Part shown: positions 42,524 through 52,496 of the stretch, one piece after another
Numbering within the stretch: position 1 is the first letter of the stretch
Layout: each line of letters begins with the position of its first letter
Assembly (NCBI GenBank): GCA_030692565.1
Contig: JAUYAO010000052.1
Span: 27,881-91,880, forward strand
Source: Nitrospira sp.
GTDB taxonomy: Bacteria > Nitrospirota > Nitrospiria > Nitrospirales > Nitrospiraceae
DNA: 64,000 bases
Direction of reading: 5' to 3'
Made by a program: the position numbers and the translations under genes
Notes under the pieces: generated by a model
Database searches by the model: none
The model's input: the letters and a program-made list of their open reading frames with translations, nothing else
Told to the model about the DNA's origin: nothing

Positions 42524-42674
42524 CGTATTCGTATGATGCGGCTGGTCAAAAAGGCCTTCGGCGAGGCCGCAGGGAGTGCGGGTTCCGAGGCGTACCTGGA
42601 AGGTACGTTGAGGGAGACGCACGACCGAGAACAAAGGCGGGGGGCTTTTTCAGCAGCCGGCAGGAGGCGTCGTC

Positions 42675-44015
42675 GTGATTGAACGGTATACCAGACCCAA
42701 GATGAAAGCCATCTGGGATCTCAAGCACAAGTATGAAATCTGGTTGGAAGTGGAGCTGCAGGCCTGCGCCGCGTTTGAGAAGGCCGGGCAGGCGCCGCGC
42801 GGCACGTCCGCGAAGATCCGTAAGAAGGCGAAGATCAATGTCGCCCGGATCGCCCAGATCGAGAAAGTCACCAAGCACGACATCATCGCCTTTCTCGAAT
42901 CCCTGACGGACACGGTCGGGCCGGAACACCGGTTTCTGCACATGGGCCTCACGTCGTCGGACATCGTCGACACGTCGCTTGCCGTGCAGATGACTGAAGC
43001 GCTCGACATTATTCTTGAGGGTCTCGATGGATTGATCGACATCCTCAAGCGCCAGGCGATGCGCCACAAAATGACGGTGATGGTCGGCCGCTCGCACGGC
43101 ATTCACGGCGAGCCGATCTCTTTCGGGTTCAAACTCGCCATCTGGTACGAGGAAATGTGCCGGCATCGGGCGCGCCTCCAGGCGGTGCGCCAGGAAATTG
43201 CCGTCGGCAAGCTGTCCGGGGCGATGGGCACCTTCGCGCATCAGGGGCCCGAGGTCGAAGAGTTTGTCTGCGCCAGGATGGGCCTGCGGCCGGATCCGGT
43301 GTCGAATCAGGTGGTGCAGCGCGACCGTCATGCCTCCTATGCCACGGCGCTGGCGCTGCTGGCGGCCAGCATCGAAAAAATCGCCACGGAAATTCGCCAC
43401 CTGCAGCGGACTGAAGTGCTTGAAGCGGAAGAATTCTTTTCCGAGGGACAAAAGGGCTCCTCGGCGATGCCGCACAAGCGCAACCCGATCGTTTCGGAGA
43501 ATCTCTGCGGGCTCGCCCGGATCGTGCGGGCGAACAGTCTGGCGGCGATGGAGAATGTGGCGCTCTGGCATGAGCGGGACATCAGCCATTCGTCGGTGGA
43601 GCGGGTCATCATGCCCGACAGCACGATCCTCATGGATTACATGCTGTCGAAGGTGACGGATCTCGTCAAGGATCTCATGGTCTATCCCGCCAATATGCAG
43701 CGGAATCTCGATTTGACCGGCGGCTTGGTCTATTCGCAGCGGCTCTTGCTCACGCTCGTTGAAAAAGGCGCGCAGCGCAAGGAGTCGTACGAAGCGGTGC
43801 AGCGGAATGCCATGGCCTCCTGGAAAGGGGCCGGCGGGCTGCAGGAACTGGTCGGGAAGGATCCTTTCATCTCGCAGCACTTGAGGAAGAGCGAGATTGC
43901 CGCCTGTTTCAATCCGAAATACTATCTGCGCCATCTCGATCAGATCTATCGCCGGGTGTTCGGTCGCAAGGCGGGATCTGCGGCAGGAAAGCAAAGCGGA
44001 AGGAGACGTCGATGA
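42675..44015 (+). CDS. purB: Adenylosuccinate lyase
   Basis: A 446-residue lyase acting twice in purine synthesis (SAICAR to AICAR, adenylosuccinate to AMP). The signature GSSAMPHKRNP is at about residue 263, and the catalytic His region is TSSDIVDTS/GRSHGIHGEP. GTG 42675 follows AGGAGG. A basic C-terminal tail overlaps the next start by 4 bp, so it is coupled to chlorite dismutase. Confidence 0.97.
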   Translation: MIERYTRPKMKAIWDLKHKYEIWLEVELQACAAFEKAGQAPRGTSAKIRKKAKINVARIAQIEKVTKHDIIAFLESLTDTVGPEHRFLHMGLTSSDIVDTSLAVQMTEALDIILEGLDGLIDILKRQAMRHKMTVMVGRSHGIHGEPISFGFKLAIWYEEMCRHRARLQAVRQEIAVGKLSGAMGTFAHQGPEVEEFVCARMGLRPDPVSNQVVQRDRHASYATALALLAASIEKIATEIRHLQRTEVLEAEEFFSEGQKGSSAMPHKRNPIVSENLCGLARIVRANSLAAMENVALWHERDISHSSVERVIMPDSTILMDYMLSKVTDLVKDLMVYPANMQRNLDLTGGLVYSQRLLLTLVEKGAQRKESYEAVQRNAMASWKGAGGLQELVGKDPFISQHLRKSEIAACFNPKYYLRHLDQIYRRVFGRKAGSAAGKQSGRRRR

Positions 44016-44806
44016 TGAATCGCCTGTGTGGAGCGGGATTGGCCTGCGTGATGTTCCTGCTCGGTTGCGTGATCGCGTCTCCGGCGTCGGCGGCGGCCGA
44101 CCGGGACAAGTTGTTGAGCGAACCCGGGGTGTATGGCACCTTTGCCGCGTTTCGCATCGAGACCGATTGGGGGAAGCTGGATCAGGCCACACGGATCGCC
44201 AACCTCACGTCCTTCAAAGGGGTCGTGGAGCAGCATCGGGAGAAATTGGCGATCGATACCTATTTGATGCGCGGCCTGTCGGACCATGCCGACTTTATGT
44301 TGCGGGTGCACGGCACGGATTTAAAGGATGCCCAGCAGTTTCTGGTGGACCTGCAGAACAGCGCCTTTGGCCGGTATCTCACCAGCGTAGTGCTGCTCAA
44401 TGGCCTCACGAAGAAGCCCAATTATGTGCCAGGATTTTCTGAACAGTTAAAATCGGATCTCAAGGGCTCGAGCGAATCGGGGCCCTATGTCATGGTGCTG
44501 CCGATCCGCAAAGACACGGAGTGGTGGTCGTTTCCTCAAGAGAAGCGCGCCGCGATGATGCAGGAACACACCGAAGCGGCGTTGCCGTATCAGAAGACGA
44601 TAAAGCGGAAGCTCTATCATTCCACCGGTCTTGATGACTTCGATTTCATCACCTATTTTGAGACAGCCAAGCCGGAAGAGTTTCATTCCTTGATCCTTGC
44701 GTTGAATAAGGTCAAAGAAGCCAAGCACAATCGCCGCATGGGCAATCCGACGCTGGTGGGCACGGTGCGGTCGCTGGACCAGTTGATTGAAGTATTGGCG
44801 CAATAG
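44012..44806 (+). CDS. cld: Chlorite dismutase, periplasmic
   Basis: A 264-residue heme enzyme that splits chlorite into chloride and O2. A signal peptide (to about residue 28, SAAA) sends it to the periplasm. The heme-ligand His186 (MQEHT) and distal Arg199 (KTIKRKLYHSTGL) match the catalytic pair of Nitrospira-type enzymes. Overall sequence resembles the Candidatus Nitrospira defluvii protein as I recall it. It overlaps purB by 4 bp and precedes purC, so it is expressed with purine genes; the reason is unknown. Confidence 0.95.
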   Translation: MMNRLCGAGLACVMFLLGCVIASPASAAADRDKLLSEPGVYGTFAAFRIETDWGKLDQATRIANLTSFKGVVEQHREKLAIDTYLMRGLSDHADFMLRVHGTDLKDAQQFLVDLQNSAFGRYLTSVVLLNGLTKKPNYVPGFSEQLKSDLKGSSESGPYVMVLPIRKDTEWWSFPQEKRAAMMQEHTEAALPYQKTIKRKLYHSTGLDDFDFITYFETAKPEEFHSLILALNKVKEAKHNRRMGNPTLVGTVRSLDQLIEVLAQ

Positions 44807-44829
44807 CGCGTGAAGAGCGAGGGAATCTT

Positions 44830-45534
44830 ATGACGACAGGAACATTGCTCTACGAAGGCAAAGCCAAGAAGATTTTCACCGCCGAGCGGGCCGACGAAGT
44901 CGTGCATTACTTCAAGGATGACGCGACGGCGTTCAACGCGCAGAAGCGCGGCACGATCGTCGACAAGGGCATCATCAACAATAAGGTGTCGGAGCGGTTG
45001 TTTACGCTGCTCGAGGCGGAAGGCATCCGCACCCACTTTGTGAAGCGGCTCAGCGATCGGGAAATGCTCACGAAGAAGGTGACGATTGTCCCGGTGGAAG
45101 TGGTGGTGCGGAATGTCATCGCCGGAAGCCTGGCTAAGCGCCTGGGGCTGAAGGAAGGGGATCCGATTCAGCCGGCCATCGTGGAGTTCTATTATAAGGA
45201 CGATGCCCTCGGCGATCCGCTCGTGAACGACGATCATTTGCGGCTGATGAATATCGCGACGCCGGCGTTGCTGAAGGATCTGCGGGACTTGGGCCACAAG
45301 ATCAACGCGGTGCTGAAGCCGTTCTTCGCCGAACGGAAGATGCAGCTCGTGGATTTCAAGCTGGAGTTCGGCGTGTTTCACAATAAGCTGGTTCTGGCCG
45401 ATGAGATTTCTCCCGATACCTGCCGTTTCTGGGATATGACGACCGGCGATTCGATGGACAAGGACCGGTTCCGGAAAGACATGGGCAAGATTGAAGAGGC
45501 GTATCAGGAAGTGTTGAAACGGGTGTGTGGATAG
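44830..45534 (+). CDS. purC: SAICAR synthetase
   Basis: A 234-residue PurC joining aspartate to CAIR. Motifs LLYEGKAKKIFTAE, VVRNVIAGSLAKRLGL, VDFKLEFG and DEISPDTCRFWD are standard. It lies 23 bp after cld. Repeat R2 starts directly at its stop codon. Confidence 0.97.
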   Translation: MTTGTLLYEGKAKKIFTAERADEVVHYFKDDATAFNAQKRGTIVDKGIINNKVSERLFTLLEAEGIRTHFVKRLSDREMLTKKVTIVPVEVVVRNVIAGSLAKRLGLKEGDPIQPAIVEFYYKDDALGDPLVNDDHLRLMNIATPALLKDLRDLGHKINAVLKPFFAERKMQLVDFKLEFGVFHNKLVLADEISPDTCRFWDMTTGDSMDKDRFRKDMGKIEEAYQEVLKRVCG

Positions 45535-45632
45535 GCCGCAGGTAGGGTGTTGGTCTTGTGCTCGCGGAGCCCCCACGATGAAGCTGTGGTCGCTCCATGC
45601 GCGCAGTAAAGACCAATCACCCTACCTGCGGC
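45535..45632. repeat. Palindromic repeat R2 after purC
   Basis: Arms at 45535-45556 and 45610-45632 pair over 21-22 bp with one mismatch. Inside lie the core boxes TGTGCTCGCGGAGC and GCTCCATGCGCGCAGTAA, the same as in R1 and R3, and an apical CCCCACGAT/TGTGG. The hairpin begins at the purC stop. Confidence 0.85.
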
Positions 45633-45687
45633 TAACATATCCTTCCTTCACGAAGGGTGGAGTGAGGGCAGAAGGGAAGGAAGACCA

Positions 45688-45906
45688 GTGAGACGCTTCG
45701 TGATGTTTGTTCGTGATAACGGCCCCATTATTTCCTTGGGAATCGGGACGACGTGCATTGTCGCCTTCGCGATCTTGACCGAGACGACGCTGCATCGCCT
45801 GGGTTTTGTGGCGCTTGCGCTGTTGGGTGTGGGGCTGATGGCGGGGATCACGTGGGCAAAGCGGCATTTGACGGAGTTGTCGAAGCCGCCGGATACAGGG
45901 GCGTGA
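45688..45906 (+). CDS. Small two-segment membrane protein
   Basis: A 72-residue protein with two hydrophobic segments (IISLGIGTTCIVAFAILTE and FVALALLGVGLMAGITW). GTG 45688 follows GAAGGAAG. It lies between two palindromic repeats and purC/purS. Family unknown; coding is likely but not proven. Confidence 0.5.
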   Translation: MRRFVMFVRDNGPIISLGIGTTCIVAFAILTETTLHRLGFVALALLGVGLMAGITWAKRHLTELSKPPDTGA

Positions 45907-45912
45907 AGAAGG

Positions 45913-46027
45913 ATTCGGTCAGGGGCGCTGTTTTTGCTCGCTGACCGCGCACGCGGGATCCATTTTAAGGGGAGCAATGGAAGGTGCTCGGTCAATGCGC
46001 GCAGTCAAACAGCGCCCCTGACCGAAT
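45913..46027. repeat. Palindromic repeat R3 before purS
   Basis: Perfect 21-bp arms, 45913-45933 (starts ATTCGGTCAGGGGCG) and 46007-46027. Inside are TTGCTCGCTGACCG and CGGTCAATGCGCGCAGTC with the same mismatch and AT bulge as in R1 and R2. The apical part is longer and contains CCATT/AATGG. Confidence 0.85.
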
Positions 46028-46071
46028 GCTCGAGCGATGAGAAGTGAGGAAGGGAAGAAGAGAGGGATGGA

Positions 46072-46311
46072 ATGAAAGCGAAGATTCATGTGACGTTGAA
46101 GCAGGGGATTCTGGATCCGCAGGGGAAGGCGATCGAGCATGCGCTGGACTCGCTCGGGTTCAAGAATGCGGCGAATGTGCGGGTGGGCAAGTATATGGAA
46201 GTGGACGTACAGGAAACGGACAAGGCCAAAGCCGACGCGCAGGTGAAGCAGATGTGCGAAAAGCTGCTGGCCAACACCATCATCGAAGAATATCGGTATG
46301 AGTTGCAGTGA
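46072..46311 (+). CDS. purS: FGAM synthase small subunit PurS
   Basis: A 79-residue PurS (KAKIHVTLKQGILDPQGKAI, RVGKYMEVDV) that couples PurQ and PurL in formylglycinamidine synthesis. ATG 46072 follows GAGGGATGG. The 120 bp to purQ hold repeated GTGACACGTTACG-like words. Confidence 0.96.
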   Translation: MKAKIHVTLKQGILDPQGKAIEHALDSLGFKNAANVRVGKYMEVDVQETDKAKADAQVKQMCEKLLANTIIEEYRYELQ

Positions 46312-46431
46312 CACGTTACGAGTGACGGGTGACAAGTTGATGAAAACAGTTATAGCGAAAGACCGGGGCAATTCCTCTCTCGACGCTGTGCCCGTCACGT
46401 GTCACGCGTTACGCGTCACGGGGGTATGGCT

Positions 46432-47130
46432 ATGAATGTAGGTGTTATTGTATTCCCTGGTTCAAATTGCGATCACGATTGCCAGCACGTGTTTCAGGAT
46501 GTGCTGGGGCAATCGGTGCGGATGATCTGGCACAAGGAAACGTCGCTCGCAGGGATCGATGCGGTGATTCTCCCGGGCGGATTTTCCTATGGCGACTATC
46601 TCCGCACCGGCGCGATTGCGAGATTCTCGCCGGTGATGGGCGCCGTGAAGGCGTTCGCCAAGGACGGCGGGGCGGTCATCGGCATCTGCAACGGGTTCCA
46701 GATTCTGCTGGAGGCCGGTCTATTGCCCGGGGCGATGCTCCGGAACAAGTCGCTCCACTTTATCTGCAAAGATGTGCATGTGAAGGTGGAGAACGCGGCC
46801 ACGGCCTTTACGGAGGCCTGCGAGTCTGGGCAGGTGTTGAAGATTCCCGTCGCCCATGCGGACGGCAATTACTATACCGATCCGGTCACGCTGGCGGCGA
46901 TGCAGGCCAATGCCCAGATCGTCTTGCGCTATTGCACTCCGGAAGGGAAGGTGACGCCGGAGGCGAATCCCAACGGATCGCTCGACAATATCGCCGGCAT
47001 CATCAATCCCGAGGGCAATGTGCTGGGCATGATGCCGCATCCGGAGCGCTGTGCGGAAGAGATATTGGGGAATCAGGACGGGAAGCTGATATTTCAATCG
47101 CTGCTCAAGGCGATGAAGATCAAAGTCTAA
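46432..47130 (+). CDS. purQ: FGAM synthase glutaminase subunit PurQ
   Basis: A 232-residue class I amidotransferase. The nucleophile Cys lies in [15 protein letters not shown], and the His/Glu pair in [11 protein letters not shown]. It supplies ammonia to PurL. ATG 46432 or 46426 follows a GGGGG site. Confidence 0.97.
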   Translation: MNVGVIVFPGSNCDHDCQHVFQDVLGQSVRMIWHKETSLAGIDAVILPGGFSYGDYLRTGAIARFSPVMGAVKAFAKDGGAVIGICNGFQILLEAGLLPGAMLRNKSLHFICKDVHVKVENAATAFTEACESGQVLKIPVAHADGNYYTDPVTLAAMQANAQIVLRYCTPEGKVTPEANPNGSLDNIAGIINPEGNVLGMMPHPERCAEEILGNQDGKLIFQSLLKAMKIKV

Positions 47131-47194
47131 GTCTGTGGTCGCGAAGTACTGGCCGTAAGTCTGACGAGTGGATTGCCAATAGAGGAACGGGTCG

Positions 47195-47317
47195 ATGGCG
47201 CTTGTTATTACCAAAGAACTGATCGCGCAGCATAATCTAACGGACGACGAGTTCAAAAAGATCGTCGAGATTCCCGGCCTGGATCCGAGTCTGATTCGTA
47301 TCGGGGTGAAGGTATGA
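47195..47317 (+). pseudogene. Truncated duplicate of the purL 5' end
   Basis: A 40-codon frame starting [20 protein letters not shown]. From 47207 to about 47270 it is nearly identical to the true purL start at 47976 (two substitutions in 64 bp), then diverges into an unrelated end and stops. AGAGGAAC provides a good ribosome site, and its stop overlaps the mntA start as ATGA. It is therefore both a relic of purL and the translational entry for mntA. Confidence 0.85.
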
Positions 47318-47601
47318 CCGCGCGGGCTTTGAAGGGGAAAGTTTCCGATATCCGTCGGATTGCCCGGTTGCACGGAGTCTCGCGGGTGCGTGTATTTGGC
47401 TCCCATGCAGCTGGTCGTGCCAGTCGAAGCAGCGACCTTGACCTGCTAATCACGCTTCAGAATGATCGCGATCTCCTCGATCTTGTCGACTTTAAGCTTG
47501 ATCTCCAGGATTTACTGGGGTGCGACGTGGATGTGGTGACTGAAAACGGGCTGAGCCCGTATTTGCGGAAAACCATACTGAGGACGGCGAAGCCTCTATG
47601 A
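47314..47601 (+). CDS. mntA: MntA-type nucleotidyltransferase antitoxin
   Basis: A 95-residue minimal nucleotidyltransferase: RVFGSHAAGRASRSSDLDLL has the G-S-x10-D-x-D signature. MntA antitoxins add AMP to HepT toxins. It overlaps the truncated purL frame by 4 bp at its start and the toxin gene by 4 bp at its end, so all three are coupled. It is within the purine operon. Confidence 0.9.
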   Translation: MTARALKGKVSDIRRIARLHGVSRVRVFGSHAAGRASRSSDLDLLITLQNDRDLLDLVDFKLDLQDLLGCDVDVVTENGLSPYLRKTILRTAKPL

Positions 47602-47951
47602 AGGATGTGTCCGCCCATCTGAAACATATCCGCGAAGCGATTGCCAAAATCGAGCGGTACACGAAGGGCGGTCGGGAGGAGTTTCTGGAAGATACGATGA
47701 TTCAGGATTCGGTCATCCGCAATCTTGAAATCATCGGCGAGGCGGCTCGAAATCTTCCCGCTGAATTACGGACGGCGCATCCGCAAGTTCCCTGGCGAAG
47801 CGTGACCGGGATGCGCAATGTGCTGATTCATGAGTATTTCGGCGTTGATCTCGACATTGTCTGGAAAGTGGTCGCACAGCGTCTGCCAGTGTTGAAGGGC
47901 CAGGTGTCAGTCATGCTGACAAAGAGGAAACGGTCGAAGAAGAAAGCGTAG
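47598..47951 (+). CDS. hepT: HepT-type ribonuclease toxin
   Basis: A 117-residue HEPN protein. The R-x4-H active site is in RNVLIHEYF, followed by the Tyr that the partner adenylylates. It should be an RNase held inactive by MntA. A lysine-rich tail ends it 22 bp before purL. Confidence 0.9.
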   Translation: MKDVSAHLKHIREAIAKIERYTKGGREEFLEDTMIQDSVIRNLEIIGEAARNLPAELRTAHPQVPWRSVTGMRNVLIHEYFGVDLDIVWKVVAQRLPVLKGQVSVMLTKRKRSKKKA

Positions 47952-47972
47952 TGTCATGAAGTCTGAGCATTC

Positions 47973-50204
47973 GTGATTACCAAAGAATTGATCGCGCAGC
48001 ATAATCTGACGGACGACGAGTTCAAAAAGATCGTCGAGATCCTCGGCCGGGAGCCGAATCTGACGGAGCTTGGGATGTTTTCCGTTATGTGGTCGGAGCA
48101 TTGCTCCTATAAGTCGTCGCGGGTGCATTTGAAGAAGCTGCCTACGACGGGGCCGCGTGTTATCCAGGGCCCCGGCGAAAACGCCGGCGTGGTGGATATC
48201 GGCGACGGTCTCTGCGTCGTGTTCAAGATGGAGTCGCACAACCATCCGTCGTTCATCGAGCCCTATCAGGGCGCGGCGACGGGGGTGGGCGGAATTCTGC
48301 GCGATGTGTTTACGATGGGGGCGCGCCCGATTGCCTTGCTGGATTCGTTGCGCTTCGGCGGGTTGGATACGGCAAAGAACCGCCATATTGTGAAAGGTGT
48401 CGTGGCGGGGATCGCCGGTTATGGCAATTGCATGGGCGTGCCGACTGTCGGCGGCGAAGTCGTCTTCAACGACATCTATTCGCTCAATCCGCTGGTGAAT
48501 GCGTTCTGCCTCGGTGTCGCGCAGAAGGACAAGATTTTCCTCGGGACCGCGGCCGGTGTCGGTAATCCGGTGATCTATTTTGGTTCGAAGACGGGGCGTG
48601 ACGGGATCCATGGCGCGACGATGGCGTCCGATTCCTTCGATGACCAATCGGAAAAGAAGCGGCCGACGGTGCAAGTGGGTGACCCGTTCCAGGAAAAGCT
48701 GTTGCTGGAAGCCTGTCTCGAACTGATGGCGGGCGATCTTCTGGTCGGCATTCAGGACATGGGTGCGGCCGGGCTGACGAGTTCGTCTTGCGAAATGGCG
48801 TCGCGGGCCGGGAACGGGATCGATCTCGATCTGACCCATGTCCCGCGCCGTGAGCCGGGCATGACGCCCTATGAACTCATGTTGTCCGAGTCGCAAGAGC
48901 GCATGTTGATGGTGGCGAAGGCCGGCAAGGAAGAGGAGTGCATCCGGATCTGCAAGAAGTGGGATCTGGATGTGGCGGTGGTCGGGAAGGTCACAGGCAG
49001 CGGTATTCTGCGCGTACTCGATCAAGGCAAAGTCGTCGCGGAGATTCCGGCGAAATCGCTGGCCGATGACGGGCCGCGCTATGAACGCCCCTTTTCGCCG
49101 CCCGGCTATCAGGACATGCTCACGAATTTGAATTACGACGCGTTGCCCGATGTGAAGGATGCGAATGCGGCTTTGCTGGCGTTGTTGGAGTCCCCGACGA
49201 TCGCGAGCAAGCGCTGGGTATACGAGCAGTACGACCACATGGTGCGGACGAATACGATGGTGCGGCCCGGCTCGGATGCGGCGGTCGTGCGTATTAAGGG
49301 CACGAACAAAGCGGTGGCGATGACGGTGGACTGCAACAGCCGGTACTGTCTGCTCAATCCCTATGAAGGGGCGCGGCTGGCGGTGGCAGAAGCCTCGCGG
49401 AATCTCGCCTGTTCCGGCGCGGAGCCGATCGGGCTGACGGACTGCCTGAATTTCGGCAACCCCGAACGCCCCGACATCATGTGGCAGTTCGTGATGGCGA
49501 TCGAGGGCATGAAGGATGCCTGCGAGCATTTCAAGATTCCGATCGTGAGCGGCAATGTCAGCTTCTACAACGAGACCAACGGCCTCTCGATCTATCCCAC
49601 GCCGATGCTGGGGATGGTAGGGCTCATCGAATCCGCCGATCAGACGATGACGCAATGGTTCCGGAACGAAGGCGACGATATCATTCTGCTCGGGACGACG
49701 CGGGAGGATCTGGGCGGGTCGGAATATCTGAAAGTCCAGCATTCGCGCGAGCAGGGCTCTCCGCCGTATCTGAATCTGGAGACGGAGCAGGCGGTGCAGA
49801 GTTGCGTGCTGCAGCTGATTCGTTCCGGGCTCGTTCAGTCCGCCCACGATTGCTCCGATGGAGGACTCGCCGTGGCGCTGGCCGAATGCTGCATGTCCGG
49901 GCCGGATCAGACGCGCGGGGCTGTGGTACGATTAACGCCTGGCCGCCAGAGGATCGATTCAATGTTGTTTGGTGAAAGCCAGTCACGGATTATCGTATCG
50001 GCACAACCGGCTCAACGGCAGGCGATTCTGGAGCAGGCGCAGCGGTTGGGCGTTCCCGCTGCCGTCGTCGGAGCCGTGGGGGGCGCGGCGCTGGTCATTT
50101 ACGTTGGAGACGAACGGTCGACGACGAAGACGATTGATCTCCCGGTCGCGACCATTGCCGATCGCTGGGGCCTTTCGCTGGAACGGAGATTGAGCCAGGA
50201 ATAA
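47973..50204 (+). CDS. purL: FGAM synthase large subunit PurL
   Basis: A 743-residue small-type PurL, complete. Motifs include [31 protein letters not shown] and [16 protein letters not shown] 47973 starts it; the ribosome site is weak compared with the one left upstream on the duplicated 5' end. The MntA/HepT insertion rebuilt this start, so purine synthesis was probably kept, perhaps with changed expression. Confidence 0.96.
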   Translation: MITKELIAQHNLTDDEFKKIVEILGREPNLTELGMFSVMWSEHCSYKSSRVHLKKLPTTGPRVIQGPGENAGVVDIGDGLCVVFKMESHNHPSFIEPYQGAATGVGGILRDVFTMGARPIALLDSLRFGGLDTAKNRHIVKGVVAGIAGYGNCMGVPTVGGEVVFNDIYSLNPLVNAFCLGVAQKDKIFLGTAAGVGNPVIYFGSKTGRDGIHGATMASDSFDDQSEKKRPTVQVGDPFQEKLLLEACLELMAGDLLVGIQDMGAAGLTSSSCEMASRAGNGIDLDLTHVPRREPGMTPYELMLSESQERMLMVAKAGKEEECIRICKKWDLDVAVVGKVTGSGILRVLDQGKVVAEIPAKSLADDGPRYERPFSPPGYQDMLTNLNYDALPDVKDANAALLALLESPTIASKRWVYEQYDHMVRTNTMVRPGSDAAVVRIKGTNKAVAMTVDCNSRYCLLNPYEGARLAVAEASRNLACSGAEPIGLTDCLNFGNPERPDIMWQFVMAIEGMKDACEHFKIPIVSGNVSFYNETNGLSIYPTPMLGMVGLIESADQTMTQWFRNEGDDIILLGTTREDLGGSEYLKVQHSREQGSPPYLNLETEQAVQSCVLQLIRSGLVQSAHDCSDGGLAVALAECCMSGPDQTRGAVVRLTPGRQRIDSMLFGESQSRIIVSAQPAQRQAILEQAQRLGVPAAVVGAVGGAALVIYVGDERSTTKTIDLPVATIADRWGLSLERRLSQE

Positions 50205-50220
50205 GCTGGTTCGTACGACT

Positions 50221-51669
50221 ATGCACAAAGAACTTCCGATTATCTCGCCGGACAAGTTTCACGACGAATGTGCCGTGTTCGGCATCTTCGGCCACGAAGA
50301 AGCCGCGAATCTGACCTATCTAGGACTCTATGCTTTGCAACATCGTGGACAGGAAGCCTCGGGCATCGTGTCCGGCGACGGCGAACAGTTTTACATCCAG
50401 AAGGGGATGGGGCTGGTCGCGGATATCTACAATAAGACGACGCTGGAGAAGCTGCCGGGACGGATGGCCATCGGCCACAATCGGTATTCCACGGCCGGCG
50501 GAAACGATCTCAAAAACGTCCAGCCCTTCAACGTCAATTTCGCCTTCGGGAATCTGGCCCTGGCGCACAACGGCAATCTGATCAACTCCCAGGTCTTGCG
50601 CAACGAACTCGAAGCCTACGGTGCGATCTTTCAATCCACGTCCGATACCGAAGTCATCATCCATCTGATCGCCCATTCCCGGGCCAGCACGTTCCTGGCG
50701 CGCGTCATGGACGCGTTGAATCAGGTGCGGGGCGCGTTCTCGCTGGTCTTGATGACGGATAACGGGTTGATTGCGGTGCGCGATCCCCATGGCCTGCGTC
50801 CGCTGTGCTTGGGGCGTGTGCGGGGGAGTTGGGTGGTGGCGTCGGAGACCTGCGCGTTCGATCTCTTGGATGCCGAATACATTCGCGAGATCGAGCCCGG
50901 CGAGCTCGTGGTGTTGAGCGATCAAGGGATCGACAGTCACCGGCCGTTTCCTAAAGTCGATCCGGCGATGTGTGTATTCGAGTATGTCTATTTCGCCAGG
51001 CCGGATAGCCGAATTTATGGTGCGAATGCGGTCTATTCGACGCGGAAGGCATTAGGTCGTCGATTGGCCAAGGAATCTTGGGTGGAAGCGGACATCGTGA
51101 TTCCCGTGCCGGATTCCGGCGTGCCGGCCGCGCTCGGTTATAGCGAAGGCGGGGGGATCCCCTTCGAGACGGGGTTGATTCGTAATCACTATGTCGGCCG
51201 GACCTTTATCGAACCGGAACAATCCATCCGCCACTTCGGCGTCAAAGTGAAGTTGAACGCGGTTCCTGAGGTACTGATGGGCAAACGGGTGGTGGTGGTC
51301 GATGATTCGCTGGTACGCGGGACGACGAGCCGGAAGATCGTCAAGATGTTGCGGAATGCCGGCGCGAAAGAGGTCCATATGCGGATCAGCTCCCCGCCGA
51401 TCATCTCGCCCTGTTTCTACGGCATCGATACGCCGACTAAAAAGGAACTGATCGCATCGAATCATTCGACCGAAGAAATCCGCAAATACATTACTGCGGA
51501 TTCGCTGGCCTATCTGAGTTTGGATGGCATGTTGCAATCGGCGCCGGGTGTGCCTTCGCAATATTGTAATGCCTGCTTCACCGAACAGTATCCGATCGCC
51601 TTTACCCGTGCAGAAGAGATGCAGCTTGGGCTATTTGAGCCAACGGCCGACCCACGGAAGTTGATGTAG
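50221..51669 (+). CDS. purF: Amidophosphoribosyltransferase
   Basis: A 482-residue PurF, the first enzyme of purine synthesis. A 16-residue propeptide precedes the nucleophile Cys17 (HDECAVFG). The PRPP site is [14 protein letters not shown]. Cysteines in AMCVFEY, SPCFYG and YCNACF match the 4Fe-4S ligands of the Bacillus type. It follows purL by 16 bp and ends the operon. Confidence 0.97.
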   Translation: MHKELPIISPDKFHDECAVFGIFGHEEAANLTYLGLYALQHRGQEASGIVSGDGEQFYIQKGMGLVADIYNKTTLEKLPGRMAIGHNRYSTAGGNDLKNVQPFNVNFAFGNLALAHNGNLINSQVLRNELEAYGAIFQSTSDTEVIIHLIAHSRASTFLARVMDALNQVRGAFSLVLMTDNGLIAVRDPHGLRPLCLGRVRGSWVVASETCAFDLLDAEYIREIEPGELVVLSDQGIDSHRPFPKVDPAMCVFEYVYFARPDSRIYGANAVYSTRKALGRRLAKESWVEADIVIPVPDSGVPAALGYSEGGGIPFETGLIRNHYVGRTFIEPEQSIRHFGVKVKLNAVPEVLMGKRVVVVDDSLVRGTTSRKIVKMLRNAGAKEVHMRISSPPIISPCFYGIDTPTKKELIASNHSTEEIRKYITADSLAYLSLDGMLQSAPGVPSQYCNACFTEQYPIAFTRAEEMQLGLFEPTADPRKLM

Positions 51670-51712
51670 GCGGTCATTTTATCACCTGTGCCTCGCGGGA
51701 GGGTGTTTCGAT

Positions 51713-52036
51713 ATGCATGAACGCGGTCGGCCGAGGATCGAAGTGAACTACCCTGTTAGCTTGAGCGGCGAGGGGGGCAACGGAAGCGGGACGATGACGA
51801 ATCTCACCATTACCGGCGGCGAGATCGATTCAGATCTGCATGCCCAAATCGGTGCCCATTTCCGTGTGCATATTCATCTGTCCGGTGCACGGAGTCCCAT
51901 CGACATCGCCATCGCAACGGTTCGCTGGCAACGGGATCATCGGTTCGGCGTTGAATTTGTTCGGTTCGAAGGCAATGCCAAAGTTCAACTTGAAGAGATG
52001 CTGAATCAGAGCGACGCTTCCTCCTCTTCCCCATAG
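51713..52036 (+). CDS. PilZ-domain protein
   Basis: A 107-residue single PilZ domain (ERGRPRIEVNYPVSL, then NLTITGGEI and VRWQRDHRFGVEFV). PilZ domains bind cyclic di-GMP through an N-terminal R-x3-R and a D/N-x-S-x2-G motif; here the second motif is altered (TITGG), so ligand binding is uncertain. Confidence 0.75.
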   Translation: MHERGRPRIEVNYPVSLSGEGGNGSGTMTNLTITGGEIDSDLHAQIGAHFRVHIHLSGARSPIDIAIATVRWQRDHRFGVEFVRFEGNAKVQLEEMLNQSDASSSSP

Positions 52037-52496
52037 AAGATTTTAGCCATCACCCTATTCAGTTGCCACCCCCTAAAGTCCTCCTTGTCGGTGTCTGCCG
52101 TTCCCCATCCCATGCTTCTGTCCGAATCAGGGTGATGATGCCGCTTTCTGGCAGCCGTGGCGGAATAGCCTCGTTCAAAACTGACCGGCCTGTTGGGGCG
52201 TCCAATCCCTCTTTAGGGGGGGGGGGTGTGATGTGCTGTCATTAGAGTATACTCTCCACTCCTCTTTATTCGGCTGTCCCGTTGGGGATTGTCCTGTCCC
52301 GCTTCCGGTTTCGAAGAGGCATTCTTTCGATGGTTGTCAGGCGTCAGTCCAGCCCGCCGGTTTCCTCCAGTAGCCGTCCGTTTCGATCCGACGGTTCTAT
52401 TCCCAACCCATGTCGAGAATGGAGAGCGTCCGATCAAGAGCGACGGGTGTATGAATCACGGGCCCGCATCGCTTGGAAGCAGTGAAGGAGTGGTCC
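52037..52496. other. Gene-poor gap before the RiPP locus
   Basis: CCCCCTAAAG (52069-52078) and CTTTAGGGGG (52211-52220) form a widely spaced inverted repeat. A run of eleven G (52216-52226) follows. No convincing promoter or gene was seen, although transcription of the first PqqD gene must begin here or upstream. Confidence 0.5.

Noticed and set aside
42546..44192. 548-codon minus-strand frame over purB and cld
   Set aside because: Antisense shadow of two well-identified enzymes.
41418..46027. CRISPR or simple terminators to explain the R repeats
   Set aside because: They are single palindromes between genes without spacers, and their arms are not followed by T runs.
46312..46425. Regulatory element before purQ from repeated GTGACACGTTACG-like words
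   Set aside because: The words recur in mixed order without a clear fold, promoter or known motif; probably a low-complexity intergenic repeat.
47907..49847. 646-codon minus-strand frame over purL
   Set aside because: Antisense shadow of purL, basic and His/Arg-rich as such frames usually are.
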